Assembly (NCBI GenBank): GCA_019358895.1
Contig: JAHHIG010000017.1
Coordinates: forward strand, 1-64,000
Direction: 5' to 3'
DNA length: 64,000 nt
Origin: Tildeniella nuda ZEHNDER 1965/U140
GTDB taxonomy: Bacteria; Cyanobacteriota; Cyanobacteriia; Leptolyngbyales; Leptolyngbyaceae
Every line of letters starts with the position of its first letter. Within the stretch, counting starts at the first letter, position 1. Below are positions 39,372 to 47,419 of this stretch, piece by piece. The position numbers were made by a program, and so were the translations under genes. The notes under the pieces were generated by a model. The model was not told the DNA's origin. It ran no database searches and saw only the letters and a list, made by a program, of their open reading frames with translations.

Positions 39372-39881
39372 ATGGACACGATCGATACGCTTAGTTTGCC
39401 CATTGAACCACCGCAACAACCGTTCACGCTGCGGCAGGGACTTGAACGCTACTATCAAGCGAACCCCGATTTTGTGCGCGATCAAAACCTCTGGGTTGGC
39501 ATTATGTGCATTCCCTGGTGCGACATGCAGCGACACGACATTATGCATGTGGTCACAGGCTACAGCACCGCTCTGGAACAAGAACTCCAACTCATTGGCT
39601 TTTTGCTCACATCGCTTACCTGGAAGCGTCCCTGGTACTACTACGCCCAAAGCTTTGTGGTGTTTCTAGAGCTTCTGTGGCAGTCTCTACAGGGCAAAGC
39701 GTGGGGCGGCGTTTATCACAATCCTGTGCAGGTCTGCCAACTGTACCTGAAAGGAGCGAAGCAGGGCTTGACGGTTCACAAAAAGATTGATGCTTACATT
39801 GATCCTGAGACGGTACTCGATCGCTCCCTCCTATTACTCCGATCGGATTACGGCATCCAGAACGCAGGCGCGTGGGATTGA
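39372..39881 (+). CDS. Coq4-like protein
   Basis: The start at the ATG at 39372 (a GTG directly before it is also in frame) gives 169 residues. The key motif is HDIMHVVTGYSTALEQE, exactly the HDxxH-x11-E metal site of Coq4, with His55, Asp56, His59 and Glu71. Coq4 acts in ubiquinone synthesis in eukaryotes and proteobacteria, where it is tied to C1 decarboxylation and hydroxylation. Cyanobacteria make plastoquinone instead, so the substrate must differ. It is divergent from the ketosynthase-diiron gene and shares its promoter region, suggesting a common pathway. Confidence 0.8.
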   Translation: MDTIDTLSLPIEPPQQPFTLRQGLERYYQANPDFVRDQNLWVGIMCIPWCDMQRHDIMHVVTGYSTALEQELQLIGFLLTSLTWKRPWYYYAQSFVVFLELLWQSLQGKAWGGVYHNPVQVCQLYLKGAKQGLTVHKKIDAYIDPETVLDRSLLLLRSDYGIQNAGAWD

Positions 39882-39889
39882 AGCGGAGT

Positions 39890-40045
39890 GAGGAGCAAGG
39901 AGGGCAGGGGAAGCAGAGGGGGCAGGGGGAGAAAGTTTTGAATTTCGAGTTAATGCTGACTATTGATGACCGCCCACTGGTTCAAACTTTTAGCCTTTAG
40001 CCCTCATCCCACTCCCCACTCCCTACTCCCTACTTCCCACTCCAT
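39890..40045. repeat. Low-complexity GGGGAAGCAG / CCCACTCCCTACT repeats
   Basis: Purine-rich units near 39895-39935 and pyrimidine-rich CTCCCTACTCC units near 40010-40040 lie between the Coq4-like gene and glmS. No gene is present. The same unit occurs inside glmS and lysC. Confidence 0.75.
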
Positions 40046-40107
40046 TAGAGGTTAAGAAAACGGAGTATATTGGCTGGAGTATGTAGGCTCGGCAGGAGTG
40101 ACCCCAG

Positions 40108-42024
40108 ATGTGCGGAATCGTTGGCTATATTGGCACCCAGGCAGCAAGTGGTATTTTGCTCGAAGGGCTGCGGAAGCTGGAATATCGCGGGTATGATTCT
40201 GCTGGCATCGCTACGGTGCTGGAAGGTGAGATTCACTGTGTCCGTGCCAAAGGTAAACTGCATAACCTGGAAGAGAAACTTGCGGGGGAAGACAATCCGG
40301 CGCGAGTTGGCATCGCCCATACGCGTTGGGCAACTCACGGTAAACCCGAAGAATATAACGCCCATCCTCACACTGATACCGCAGGGCGCATCGCGGTGAT
40401 CCAAAACGGTATCATCGAAAACTACCGCGAACTGCGGGAAGAACTGAAAGCCCACGGTGTTGAGTTTCGCTCTGATACCGACACAGAAGTGGTGCCCCAT
40501 TTAATTGCTGAAGTGCTGGAGACACTCAGGAAGCAGGAGTCAGACCCTACTCCCCACTCCCTACTCCCCACTCCCTTCCTCGAAGCGGTACGCCAGGTGG
40601 TGAATCGGTTGGAAGGCGCGTTTGCGATCGCCGTTATTTCTTCCGATTATCCCGACGAATTGATCGTGGCAAGACAGCAGGCTCCTGTGGTGATTGGCTT
40701 TGGACAGGGCGAATTCTACTGTGCGTCCGATACCCCTGCGATCGTGCCCTACACCCGTGCGGTGCTGACCCTGGACAACGGCGAACTGGCGCGGATGACC
40801 CCTCTAGGCGTAGAAGTCTACAGCTTTGAAGGACAGCGCTTACGCAAAACGCCCCGCACCCTCAACTGGAACCCGGTGATGGTGGAAAAGCAGGGCTTCA
40901 AACACTTCATGCTTAAGGAAATTTACGAGCAGCCAGGAGTCGTGCGATCGTGCCTGGAAACCTACATCGACACTCATTGGACAGCCGCCGATCATACCCA
41001 TTCGCCCATTCGCCTGAACTTACCTGCTGACCTCTATGCCGATTTACAGCACATTCAAATCGTGGCGTGTGGCACCAGTTGGCACGCAGGTCTGGTGGGC
41101 AAATATTTATTAGAGCAATTGGCTGGCGTTCCAACCTCCGTGCAGTATGCCTCCGAATTTCGCTACGCGCCTTCGCCAATGACCCCCCACACCCTCACCA
41201 TTGGCGTAACGCAATCGGGCGAGACTGCCGATACACTGGCGGCACTGGCAATGGAAAAGCAGCGTCGATCGGGGCACGCAGCCGAATTTCAGGCACGGCT
41301 CTTGGGCATTACCAATCGTCCCGAAAGTTCGCTAGGCGATCTGGTGCCTCATATTATTGACACCCACGCCGGGATTGAAATTGGTGTAGCCGCCACGAAA
41401 ACCTTTGTCGCGCAGTTGATGGCGTTTTACTGTCTGGCGATCGACCTCGCACACCATCGTCAAGTCATTGCACCCACCCAACTTGAACAACTGCTAGAAG
41501 GCTTACAGCAACTCCCTGCACATATTGAAGTGGTGCTGGAAAGCCAGGAGCGTTACATTGAGCAACTGGCACACGACTTTGCGGAGACACAGGACTTCAT
41601 TTTCCTGGGACGGGGCATCAACTTTCCGATCGCCCTCGAAGGTGCCCTCAAGCTGAAAGAAATCAGCTACATCCATGCCGAAGGTTATCCCGCTGGTGAG
41701 ATGAAGCACGGTCCGATCGCGCTGTTAGATGCGAAAGTACCTGTAGTCGCGATCGCCATGCCGGGAACCGTGTTTGAAAAAGTGCTCTCCAATGCTCAGG
41801 AAGCGAAAGCCCGCGATGCCCGTTTGATTGGAGTGACACCAATGGATGAACACGAAGCGGCAGAAACCTTCGATACGTTGATTCCCGTACCGCATGTGGA
41901 TGAGATTCTGTCGCCGATCGTTACCGTCATTCCCCTACAACTGTTGGCGTATCACATCGCTGCCCGTAGAGGCTTGGACGTAGACCAGCCAAGGAATCTA
42001 GCGAAGAGCGTTACAGTAGAGTAA
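40108..42024 (+). CDS. glmS: Glutamine-fructose-6-phosphate aminotransferase (isomerising)
   Basis: This enzyme makes glucosamine-6-phosphate for peptidoglycan and LPS. MCGIVGYIG opens the protein; Cys2 becomes the N-terminal nucleophile for glutamine cleavage. The amidotransferase domain covers about 1-240, and two SIS domains follow with VACGTSWHAGLVGKYLLE and FLGRGINFPIALEGALKLKEISYIHAE. The end DVDQPRNLAKSVTVE is conserved. Length 638 exceeds the usual ~610-625 partly because of a [11 protein letters not shown] stretch near residues 148-158 coded by the pyrimidine repeat at 40527-40582. A Uma2 gene begins 15 bp downstream. Confidence 0.97.
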   Translation: MCGIVGYIGTQAASGILLEGLRKLEYRGYDSAGIATVLEGEIHCVRAKGKLHNLEEKLAGEDNPARVGIAHTRWATHGKPEEYNAHPHTDTAGRIAVIQNGIIENYRELREELKAHGVEFRSDTDTEVVPHLIAEVLETLRKQESDPTPHSLLPTPFLEAVRQVVNRLEGAFAIAVISSDYPDELIVARQQAPVVIGFGQGEFYCASDTPAIVPYTRAVLTLDNGELARMTPLGVEVYSFEGQRLRKTPRTLNWNPVMVEKQGFKHFMLKEIYEQPGVVRSCLETYIDTHWTAADHTHSPIRLNLPADLYADLQHIQIVACGTSWHAGLVGKYLLEQLAGVPTSVQYASEFRYAPSPMTPHTLTIGVTQSGETADTLAALAMEKQRRSGHAAEFQARLLGITNRPESSLGDLVPHIIDTHAGIEIGVAATKTFVAQLMAFYCLAIDLAHHRQVIAPTQLEQLLEGLQQLPAHIEVVLESQERYIEQLAHDFAETQDFIFLGRGINFPIALEGALKLKEISYIHAEGYPAGEMKHGPIALLDAKVPVVAIAMPGTVFEKVLSNAQEAKARDARLIGVTPMDEHEAAETFDTLIPVPHVDEILSPIVTVIPLQLLAYHIAARRGLDVDQPRNLAKSVTVE

Positions 42025-42039
42025 ATTAATTTGCTGTCT

Positions 42040-42645
42040 ATGATGCTGTCTATTCATAGTCCTACTACTGCGGTTCGTCGTTTATCTGTACAGGATTATC
42101 ACCAGATGGCAGAAGCTGGTATCTTGCAGCCGGACGAACGGGTTGAGCTATTAGAAGGACAAATAATCCAGATGGCAGCGAAAGGAACCGCTCATAGTGC
42201 AGCCGTTACTCGTATCGAGCGGCTGTTAAGGAATCGCTTAGGCGTTGGCATAGCCTCTCCTCTGGAGAATCGCGTTTTGCTACGGTTTCAAGATCCAGTG
42301 CAACTTAACGATTATTCGGAGCCAGAACCAGACGTTGCTGTTGTACAGCCAAATGCCCTGTTCTACGAAGATCACCATCCCATCCCATCAGAAGTTTTCT
42401 TGCTCATTGAGGTTTCTGATGCAACGCTTAAATTTGACCGTGAGGTAAAAGCTCCAGCCTATGCTCGTTCAGGTATTGCTGAGTATTGGGTATTGGATGT
42501 GAACGCTCACAAGCTACACGTCTATCGTGTGCCGAGTGCAGATGGTTATCAGAGTGAGGCGATTTTGTCGGAAGCATTGACGATCGCACCATTGGCGTTT
42601 CCAGAATGTGTCATTGCGGTACGGGAGATGCTGCGATCGTCCTAA
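42040..42645 (+). CDS. Uma2 family protein (DUF820)
   Basis: The ORF opens TTG at 42031, but the likely start is the ATG at 42040 (a second ATG follows at 42043), giving about 201 residues. RLSVQDYHQMAEAGILQPDERVELLEGQII is the family opening (shown here split: RLSVQDYHQM, then ERVELLEGQI). SEPEPDVAVVQP, VFLLIEVSDATLKFDRE and KAPAYARSGIAEYWVLDV complete the core. It follows glmS by 15 bp and may be read from its transcript, though Uma2 genes are scattered independently. Confidence 0.9.
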   Translation: MMLSIHSPTTAVRRLSVQDYHQMAEAGILQPDERVELLEGQIIQMAAKGTAHSAAVTRIERLLRNRLGVGIASPLENRVLLRFQDPVQLNDYSEPEPDVAVVQPNALFYEDHHPIPSEVFLLIEVSDATLKFDREVKAPAYARSGIAEYWVLDVNAHKLHVYRVPSADGYQSEAILSEALTIAPLAFPECVIAVREMLRSS

Positions 42646-42660
42646 CGTTATCCTGCTGAT

Positions 42661-42735
42661 TGGGAAACCGGGCTTCCTGGCAAAAAGAGACTTTCTAGCG
42701 ATCGTCTGCTGTTTAGAAACCCAGTTTCTTTTGAG
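42661..42735. repeat. Imperfect relative of the GAAACCGGGTTTCT palindrome
   Basis: GGGAAACCGGGCTTCCTGG and TAGAAACCCAGTTTC form diverged arms, matching the perfect copy at 3640-3703 in arrangement, including GCGATCG in the loop. Confidence 0.5.
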
Positions 42736-43131
42736 CTAAGCCATTTGGGTGCTACTGGTTGCTGGTTCATCGGTTCCCGCTTTCAAACGACTGACGGTGC
42801 TTCTGCGAATCCGCTCACTCTTGCGCACACCACCAGCCATTTCGTATTCGCTGCTGTTCTTGCCATATTTGAACGCGACCCCAATTAACATCTGGTCTGC
42901 TAAATCGCCCAGGTTTTTCTCCAATGCTGCAATTTCAGTTTTAGAGGAATCGATGATGGCAAGAGCCGTGTTGTAAGCGTCGATTTTGGTGCGGAGTTGT
43001 TCGATCTGAGTGGCGAGGTTGGTGATGCTGCGAGTGTCACCAAAGTCCATAGTAGGATCAACGGCTTTCAAGCCAGCGGAGCGGAGTTCCGCTTTTTCGA
43101 GCATCTGAGAGGTACGTTTTTTGCGGGTCAT
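42736..43131 (-). CDS. Small cyanobacterial hypothetical with basic N-terminus
   Basis: The start is placed at the ATG at 43131, giving 131 residues beginning MTRKKRTSQMLEKAELRSAGL. The frame from 43209 adds 26 less plausible residues. A coiled-coil-like stretch (ATQIEQLRTKIDAYNTALAII) is followed by ALEKNLGDLADQMLIGVAFKYG and SSEYEMAGGVRKSERIRRS, a segment I recognise from other cyanobacterial hypotheticals. It is soluble and strongly charged. Function is unknown. Confidence 0.72.
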   Translation of the reverse strand: MTRKKRTSQMLEKAELRSAGLKAVDPTMDFGDTRSITNLATQIEQLRTKIDAYNTALAIIDSSKTEIAALEKNLGDLADQMLIGVAFKYGKNSSEYEMAGGVRKSERIRRSTVSRLKAGTDEPATSSTQMA

Positions 43132-43213
43132 AAATGCAAGCCTGCAACGAAGGTTGATAAGACCAGAATGGCTTACGAGTAGAGGCTTCCGGTTCAGCGA
43201 ACCACGCAAGCTT

Positions 43214-43618
43214 CTATCTTTTTTCTAAGAAGTTTTTGTGCCCAATGAGTAATTGCGCTGCGGTAAGGTACGGATGTGCTTGGCTGTGTTGCTGCAATCT
43301 GAAGAACCCTGTTGGCAAGTGCCAATCTGAGTTTGTTGATGTGGCGTTGAAGAGAGCGAACTTTACCGCAACTTCACCGTTAGTAACGACAGCTTTACCG
43401 TTAGTAACGTTAGCTTCATCATGACTAACCATAACTTGTGTGGAAGTAACGACAGCTTCTCTATTTCTAACGACAGCTTGTGCAGAGGTAACGTTAACTT
43501 GTGTGGCAGTAACGACAGCTTATGCACAGGTAACGACAGCTTTTGTACGAGCAAGGCTAACTTGTGCAGAGGCAACAGCAGCCTTTTTGGCGATCAGGTA
43601 AATTGACGAGTCAATCAT
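43214..43618 (-). pseudogene. Decayed heptad-repeat gene, second copy
   Basis: Read from the ATG at 43618, the frame encodes MIDSSIYLIAKKAAVASAQ and then about eleven 7-residue units of type AVVTxAQ, interrupted by a TAA at 43520-43522 where a Gln codon (CAA) would keep the pattern. It ends VTNGEVAVKFALFNATS and continues to 43214. The intact gene at 53511 has the same unit and a matching AVVR-NxE and VKF end. The remaining part from 43432 could still be read from an internal ATG. The alternative frame on this strand (KLSLLPH units) reflects the same 21-bp repeat. Confidence 0.6.
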
Positions 43619-43681
43619 CAGTGGCTCAGCTAGTCAGAGATAGGCTTTAGTACTACAGCGTTTTGTGGTGACTGGCACCCA

Positions 43682-43714
43682 AGACCTCCGAGGTTTTCAA
43701 AACCTTAGAGGTCT
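43682..43714. repeat. Palindromic repeat AGACCTCCGAGGTTTT / AAAACCTTAGAGGTCT
   Basis: Sixteen-base arms pair at 14 positions around one base. Similar CCTCGGAGGCTTAAGCC-type hairpin at 55855-55878 and the core of the element at 8146 share the motif; both 43682 and 55855 continue into CTGAAC. It lies in the 43619-43822 gap. Confidence 0.6.
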
Positions 43715-43822
43715 GAACGGCATCTGATGCAGAGCGCGATGTTTGACTCTCGATCGCGTCCTTATCAAAACATTATTTTTCGTGTGTACACTAATACCAG
43801 GCTAATTTCGGATTTGAACCGT

Positions 43823-44263
43823 ATGAACGACTTTAACTTGATCCATCCTGGCAGAAAGCAATTAGCTGGACTGGTGGCGATCGCCAGCCTGTTAGGTACA
43901 CTACTAGCCACGTTTGCTACTTCTGCCCATGCCACACCGTCACCAACTACACCGATCCGCCTGAGCCAAAACCGTCCAGGACAGGCAGCCGATTTCACTC
44001 AGACTTTTCGCTGCGGTCAGTTTAGAATCACTCTCACTGGCAATATGGACTCCGGCAGGTTTACCTATCGCACCAGTGGGCTGACTTTGACACGCGGCAC
44101 CTATGACCCCAGCGCTAACATCTTCAGCTTTCGCAATAGCAACTACACCTACACGCTTCAAGACCGTAGCGATGGTTCTGGCGAACTAGAGGTGATTCGA
44201 TCGCTGCCAGACGGTGGTTATGACCTTCAAGTACGTGAAGAATGTACGGTTACAGGTCCGTGA
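43823..44263 (+). CDS. Exported small protein of unknown function, first of a paralogous pair
   Basis: The start at the ATG at 43823 gives 146 residues with signal peptide GRKQLAGLVAIASLLGTLLA ending SAHA. The mature domain has RLSQNRPGQ, FRCGQFRITLTG, RGTYDPSANIF and REECTVTGP, with two Cys that could form a disulfide. The next gene has the same scaffold (DCGQAQVTVT, HGTYHRGAKRA, YDCKY), so the two are tandem duplicates. No known family is recognised. It opens a run of exported-protein genes. Confidence 0.7.
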   Translation: MNDFNLIHPGRKQLAGLVAIASLLGTLLATFATSAHATPSPTTPIRLSQNRPGQAADFTQTFRCGQFRITLTGNMDSGRFTYRTSGLTLTRGTYDPSANIFSFRNSNYTYTLQDRSDGSGELEVIRSLPDGGYDLQVREECTVTGP

Positions 44264-44317
44264 AGCAGTTGGGATGGCAGGAATTAACTGAATCTTGTAA
44301 GAAAGGAAATCTTCTCA

Positions 44318-44731
44318 ATGCATAATGCCAAAAAACAATTCGTTGGTTCGATGGCGATCGCCAGCCTACTTTGTGCTGAAGCGCTATTGGCAAATACGTT
44401 CGCTCACGCTGCAACGCCTGTCCGTGTCAGTCAAGGACTCCGCTCTGACCCAACCAACTGGAGCCGAAGCTACGACTGCGGTCAGGCACAGGTCACTGTC
44501 ACTGAGCAAAGCGGCGATGGCAATCGCTATGTCTATGAAGCGGTCAATCAGCGAGGAAACACCATCAACATTAAACATGGCACGTATCATCGCGGTGCTA
44601 AACGCGCTTCAGTTTATACCTTCCACAAGAATGGTAGCAACTTTGTCGTTGAGGATTTAGGAAGAGGTAAGGCAACGCTTACTACCAGCGGTGGTGGCAA
44701 TAGCCCTGCGGTCTACGACTGCAAGTACTGA
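44318..44731 (+). CDS. Exported small protein, second of paralogous pair
   Basis: The 137-residue product has signal peptide MAIASLLCAEALLANTFAHA and a compact beta-rich domain: RVSQGLRSD, YDCGQAQVTVTEQ, RYVYEAVNQRG, HGTYHRGAKRASVYTF and the C-terminal YDCKY. The two Cys again bracket the domain. The start has an upstream AAGAAAGGAAA ribosome-site-like stretch, 54 bp after the previous stop. Function is unknown; it is a relative of the preceding gene. Confidence 0.75.
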   Translation: MHNAKKQFVGSMAIASLLCAEALLANTFAHAATPVRVSQGLRSDPTNWSRSYDCGQAQVTVTEQSGDGNRYVYEAVNQRGNTINIKHGTYHRGAKRASVYTFHKNGSNFVVEDLGRGKATLTTSGGGNSPAVYDCKY

Positions 44732-44951
44732 GGAATGAGAATTAAACAAGATGCAGATTTTGTGGGGTAGGCATCCTGCCTGTTAGGAGACAGCCGGGAC
44801 GGCTATCCCACTTTATTTAATCCATCATCCTAAGCGCATCTACAACCTGGATGCTCTCAGTCCCTCCCCTGGGAGCATCCTCAATGTGCCTCGATTCAAA
44901 TTCCACTCCCATGAACAGCTTTAGCTCAATTAGGCTTCAGGATTTGATCTT

Positions 44952-45611
44952 ATGAAAATCATCATGTCCTCTCTTGCTGCATTGTTAGTGTCAGCAATGC
45001 CTGCTGTTGCTCAACCATCCCCAGCCAGCGGTAAGCTTCCAACCATTTCACAAGCCGATGTGCAAACAGCCCCGACACAAGCGGGCTTAGAATTTGAAGG
45101 CTTCGGCACCCCAAACACAGGTAGAATCATCGATACCATCTATCAAGGAGAGTGTCCAGGTGAAGCGCAGGGGACTCTCAAGGCGAGATTCTACTCAACC
45201 GCAACGCCACCCGGTACAGGTCGGCGAGTCGTGATTCGCAATGTGTCGCGCGGTTTGGCAGGCGATACGATTCCATTCACCGATCGCGACTACAGCAAAG
45301 GGCGCACGTCAGAACCGACATCCGCTCAATTTGGCACTCAACACGAACTGACCCGCTTCACGGTGCTGGAAGGGCAAAACAATTTGGAATACGAAATTAA
45401 ACAGGGCAGCAATGTGATCGAAAAGGGTGCCTTCACCACTGAACTCTCCCGGAGTGAACGGACGCGTAACCGCCAAGCCCTCTGCTCTTCGGAAACGTAT
45501 TGTCGTGGCTCTGAAGGGACTTCTCTGAAAAAATGTAAGGACGTGCGGACTCGACTCCGCTGTTACTGCGCCGACAAACCGGGTAATACGTTTATTCGCG
45601 ATCGCTATTGA
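44952..45611 (+). CDS. Exported protein of unknown function
   Basis: The 219-residue product has signal peptide MKIIMSSLAALLVSAMPAVAQ. The mature part includes FEGFGTPNTGRIIDTIYQGEC, then GRRVVIRNVSRGLAGDTI and FTVLEGQNNLEYEIKQGSNVI, beta-rich in character. It ends with a Cys-rich patch: ALCSSETYCRGS, KKCKDVRTRLRCYC. Six Cys in the last 60 residues suggest a disulfide-stabilised extracytoplasmic domain. I do not recognise the family. Confidence 0.72.
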   Translation: MKIIMSSLAALLVSAMPAVAQPSPASGKLPTISQADVQTAPTQAGLEFEGFGTPNTGRIIDTIYQGECPGEAQGTLKARFYSTATPPGTGRRVVIRNVSRGLAGDTIPFTDRDYSKGRTSEPTSAQFGTQHELTRFTVLEGQNNLEYEIKQGSNVIEKGAFTTELSRSERTRNRQALCSSETYCRGSEGTSLKKCKDVRTRLRCYCADKPGNTFIRDRY

Positions 45612-45933
45612 TTGCTGAGGTTAAGTCTCCAGAAGAAGCGGCAAAAGCATGTCGCTAGAAGGGGTTTAGCTCCATCCACTAAGAGCCTATCCAAAAAACA
45701 GCCAAAGCAAGCGACTCAAGATTCACTTCGCCATAGCTTTCAACGAACTGGGAAAACAAGCGATGGCAAGCAGAAGACGTTCGTTTTTATCGATGTCAAC
45801 GCAAAATTTGATGCATCAAAGTTGGTGCGGTTCTCAGTCAACAAGACTGAATCAATATAAGTTGTAGTTGCAAAGCTAACTAGCAGGTGCAGCATAGTGT
45901 GTTAGACGATCGCTCATTAACGCGAAGACTGTT
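45612..45933. other. Stretch with no supported gene
   Basis: An open frame (45612-45860, TTG start) encodes a Lys/Gln-rich product ending VFIDVNAKFDASKLVRFSV. It lacks a signal peptide, unlike every neighbour, and has no ribosome site. It may be a remnant or noise. The rest is AT-rich spacer before the DUF4087 gene. Confidence 0.4.
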
Positions 45934-46365
45934 ATGGGAAAGAAACTTAAAAGATTTCAGTTGATGCTTGTGGGATGCTTGGTGTTAATCACTGTCAGTT
46001 TGATCAGCGGGCAACCCAAGACGCTCGGTCAATCCAATGCCTCGCCACTTGAAATACGTTGCGGTTGGTTCAGCAATCCTACACCTGCAAATACTTTCTT
46101 ATATGATCGGGACGGTCAGTGGACGATCGAAATGCAGGGTGGTTATCAGGTTGCAGGCAACTGGGACTCACCGAATTTCAAACCGGGGCAATGGGTGGGG
46201 ACACGACCTGGTGTGAGCGATTATGGCTATGGGTGCGCATGTCTGCAAGTTCGAGTTAACAAGAAAACTCAACAAGTTTCAGAAATTAAGCGATCGATCG
46301 CAAAGCCGCTGGCAGCCTGTCGTCAAGATCCCGCATTGAGAAAATGGAGGCAAACATTTCAGTGA
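45934..46365 (+). CDS. DUF4087 exported protein
   Basis: The 143-residue product has a signal peptide (FQLMLVGCLVLITVSLISG). The mature domain matches DUF4087: IRCGWFSNPTPANTFLYDRDG, WTIEMQGGYQVAG, FKPGQWVGTRPG and DYGYGCACLQVRVN, with the paired Cys of GCACL. DUF4087 proteins occur in proteobacteria and cyanobacteria; function is unknown. Its TGA overlaps a GTG start of the next gene by four bases (GTGA), with GGAGG at 46346-46350 serving that start, so the two are coupled. Confidence 0.82.
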   Translation: MGKKLKRFQLMLVGCLVLITVSLISGQPKTLGQSNASPLEIRCGWFSNPTPANTFLYDRDGQWTIEMQGGYQVAGNWDSPNFKPGQWVGTRPGVSDYGYGCACLQVRVNKKTQQVSEIKRSIAKPLAACRQDPALRKWRQTFQ

Positions 46366-46949
46366 AAAGACTATCCTGGATGGCTTTCGCGGTTTGTCTC
46401 AGTATAACCGCTCCCAAACTCCTAATGCCTAATTATGGCTGGGCGAGTCCACCCGCGATCGCTCAACAAGGAGATGCGGTTAACGTTCCAGCCTTCTATG
46501 TCAACGTGACGCTGACCGAGAAAGCGCGACTTCGGCTAGAGAAGCCTCAAGAGACCATTATCGTGTCTGTCTCTCTCTATGGCGAACCGAAAAAGAACTC
46601 ATCGGTGAAGGTCAATGAAGTTGGTTTGGTCGATCTTGCCAATAACCGCCAGATCGCACTCAGCAAAGCAGGACGGGCACAATTCAATCGCTTAGTTGTC
46701 TCTGCCTCAAAGCTCAATCAATTGGTCAGTCAGGATTACACCGTGAATGTGAATGTATTTTCGGGTCGTCGATCGAGTCAAGACAATCTCCTGTCCTGTG
46801 ACTTCTTTGAGGGCAAAATCAGCAGCTTGCAACGAGGGGTCACTTTGAAGTGCGGCTTGATCGGAGAATACAACGGTCAATACAAAAAGTCTTTAGGCAA
46901 TCTGGTTACGGAAAAATCCATTTATCCATTCAACAAGGTGGACAGGTGA
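46362..46949 (+). CDS. Exported protein of unknown function, coupled to DUF4087 gene
   Basis: The GTG at 46362 is preferred because GGAGG lies 11 bases upstream and the start overlaps the previous stop. The ATG at 46344 is also in frame but overlaps the ribosome site. The 195-residue product has signal peptide KRLSWMAFAVCLSITAP and a cleavage region near AIAQQ. The mature part is beta-rich (AFYVNVTLTEKARLRLE, QETIIVSVSLYGEPKK, DYTVNVNVFSGRR) with two Cys (LSCDFFEG and LKCGLIGEY). It may form a lipoprotein-free periplasmic domain. No family is recognised. Confidence 0.72.
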   Translation: MKRLSWMAFAVCLSITAPKLLMPNYGWASPPAIAQQGDAVNVPAFYVNVTLTEKARLRLEKPQETIIVSVSLYGEPKKNSSVKVNEVGLVDLANNRQIALSKAGRAQFNRLVVSASKLNQLVSQDYTVNVNVFSGRRSSQDNLLSCDFFEGKISSLQRGVTLKCGLIGEYNGQYKKSLGNLVTEKSIYPFNKVDR

Positions 46950-46965
46950 TTAGGAGGATACAGTG

Positions 46966-47322
46966 ATGAAAAAAGCGTTCGGAAGTATCTTGACGTTGGT
47001 ATTGACATTGCTGCCAGGGTTGGCTATCGCTGAGACATTAGACACGCCCAATTTCAAAGTTGAGATTACAACTCAGTGTCAAGAGGGCGTTGTTGGTTGC
47101 GATAAAGTTATCTATCAGGGAACCAATAAAAGAACTGGAAAATCACTTAAGTTGTCTGGCAAACAGATCATGAGTCTGTGTGCCGATGGGGTTACTCCAT
47201 GCCATTCGCTTGGCTACGAATTTAGAAATGGCAGGTATGTTTACATTGTCTCTGAAGATGGGCGGCTCAGCGTTTCTGAAGACAAAAAGGTGATCGTCAA
47301 TGAATTAGGCACATGGAAATAG
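46966..47322 (+). CDS. Small exported protein of unknown function
   Basis: The ATG at 46966 has a strong TAGGAGG ribosome site (46951-46957) at good spacing; the GTG at 46963 is less likely. The 118-residue product has signal peptide KKAFGSILTLVLTLLPGLAIAE. The mature domain has four Cys (TTQCQEGVVGCDKVIY and SLCADGVTPCHSLGY) and ends RYVYIVSEDGRLSVSEDKKV. Its Cys spacing and end resemble small proteobacterial periplasmic hypotheticals. Function is unknown. It lies 16 bp after the previous gene. Confidence 0.75.
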   Translation: MKKAFGSILTLVLTLLPGLAIAETLDTPNFKVEITTQCQEGVVGCDKVIYQGTNKRTGKSLKLSGKQIMSLCADGVTPCHSLGYEFRNGRYVYIVSEDGRLSVSEDKKVIVNELGTWK

Positions 47323-47419
47323 ACAGACTGAATTGCTTGATGCTCAAGAACAAACCTGGCACGACAAAACTTTCAACTCCTTTGCGCATCGCTCTCTTGA
47401 AGACTTACTCAGTAAGCAT

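Noticed and set aside
39354-39650. Minus-strand 98-residue ORF opposite the Coq4-like gene
   Set aside because: It is the antisense frame of a gene with an intact HDxxH-x11-E motif.
43363-43575. Minus-strand ORF of KLSLLPH heptads
   Set aside because: It overlaps the AVVTxAQ frame of the decayed gene and arises because a 21-bp repeat without stops is open in several frames. Only the AVVTxAQ frame has a homologous partner at 53511.
45612-45860. 82-residue Lys/Gln-rich ORF directly after the Cys-rich exported protein
   Set aside because: It has a TTG start, no ribosome site, no signal peptide and no recognisable domain, unlike all its neighbours.
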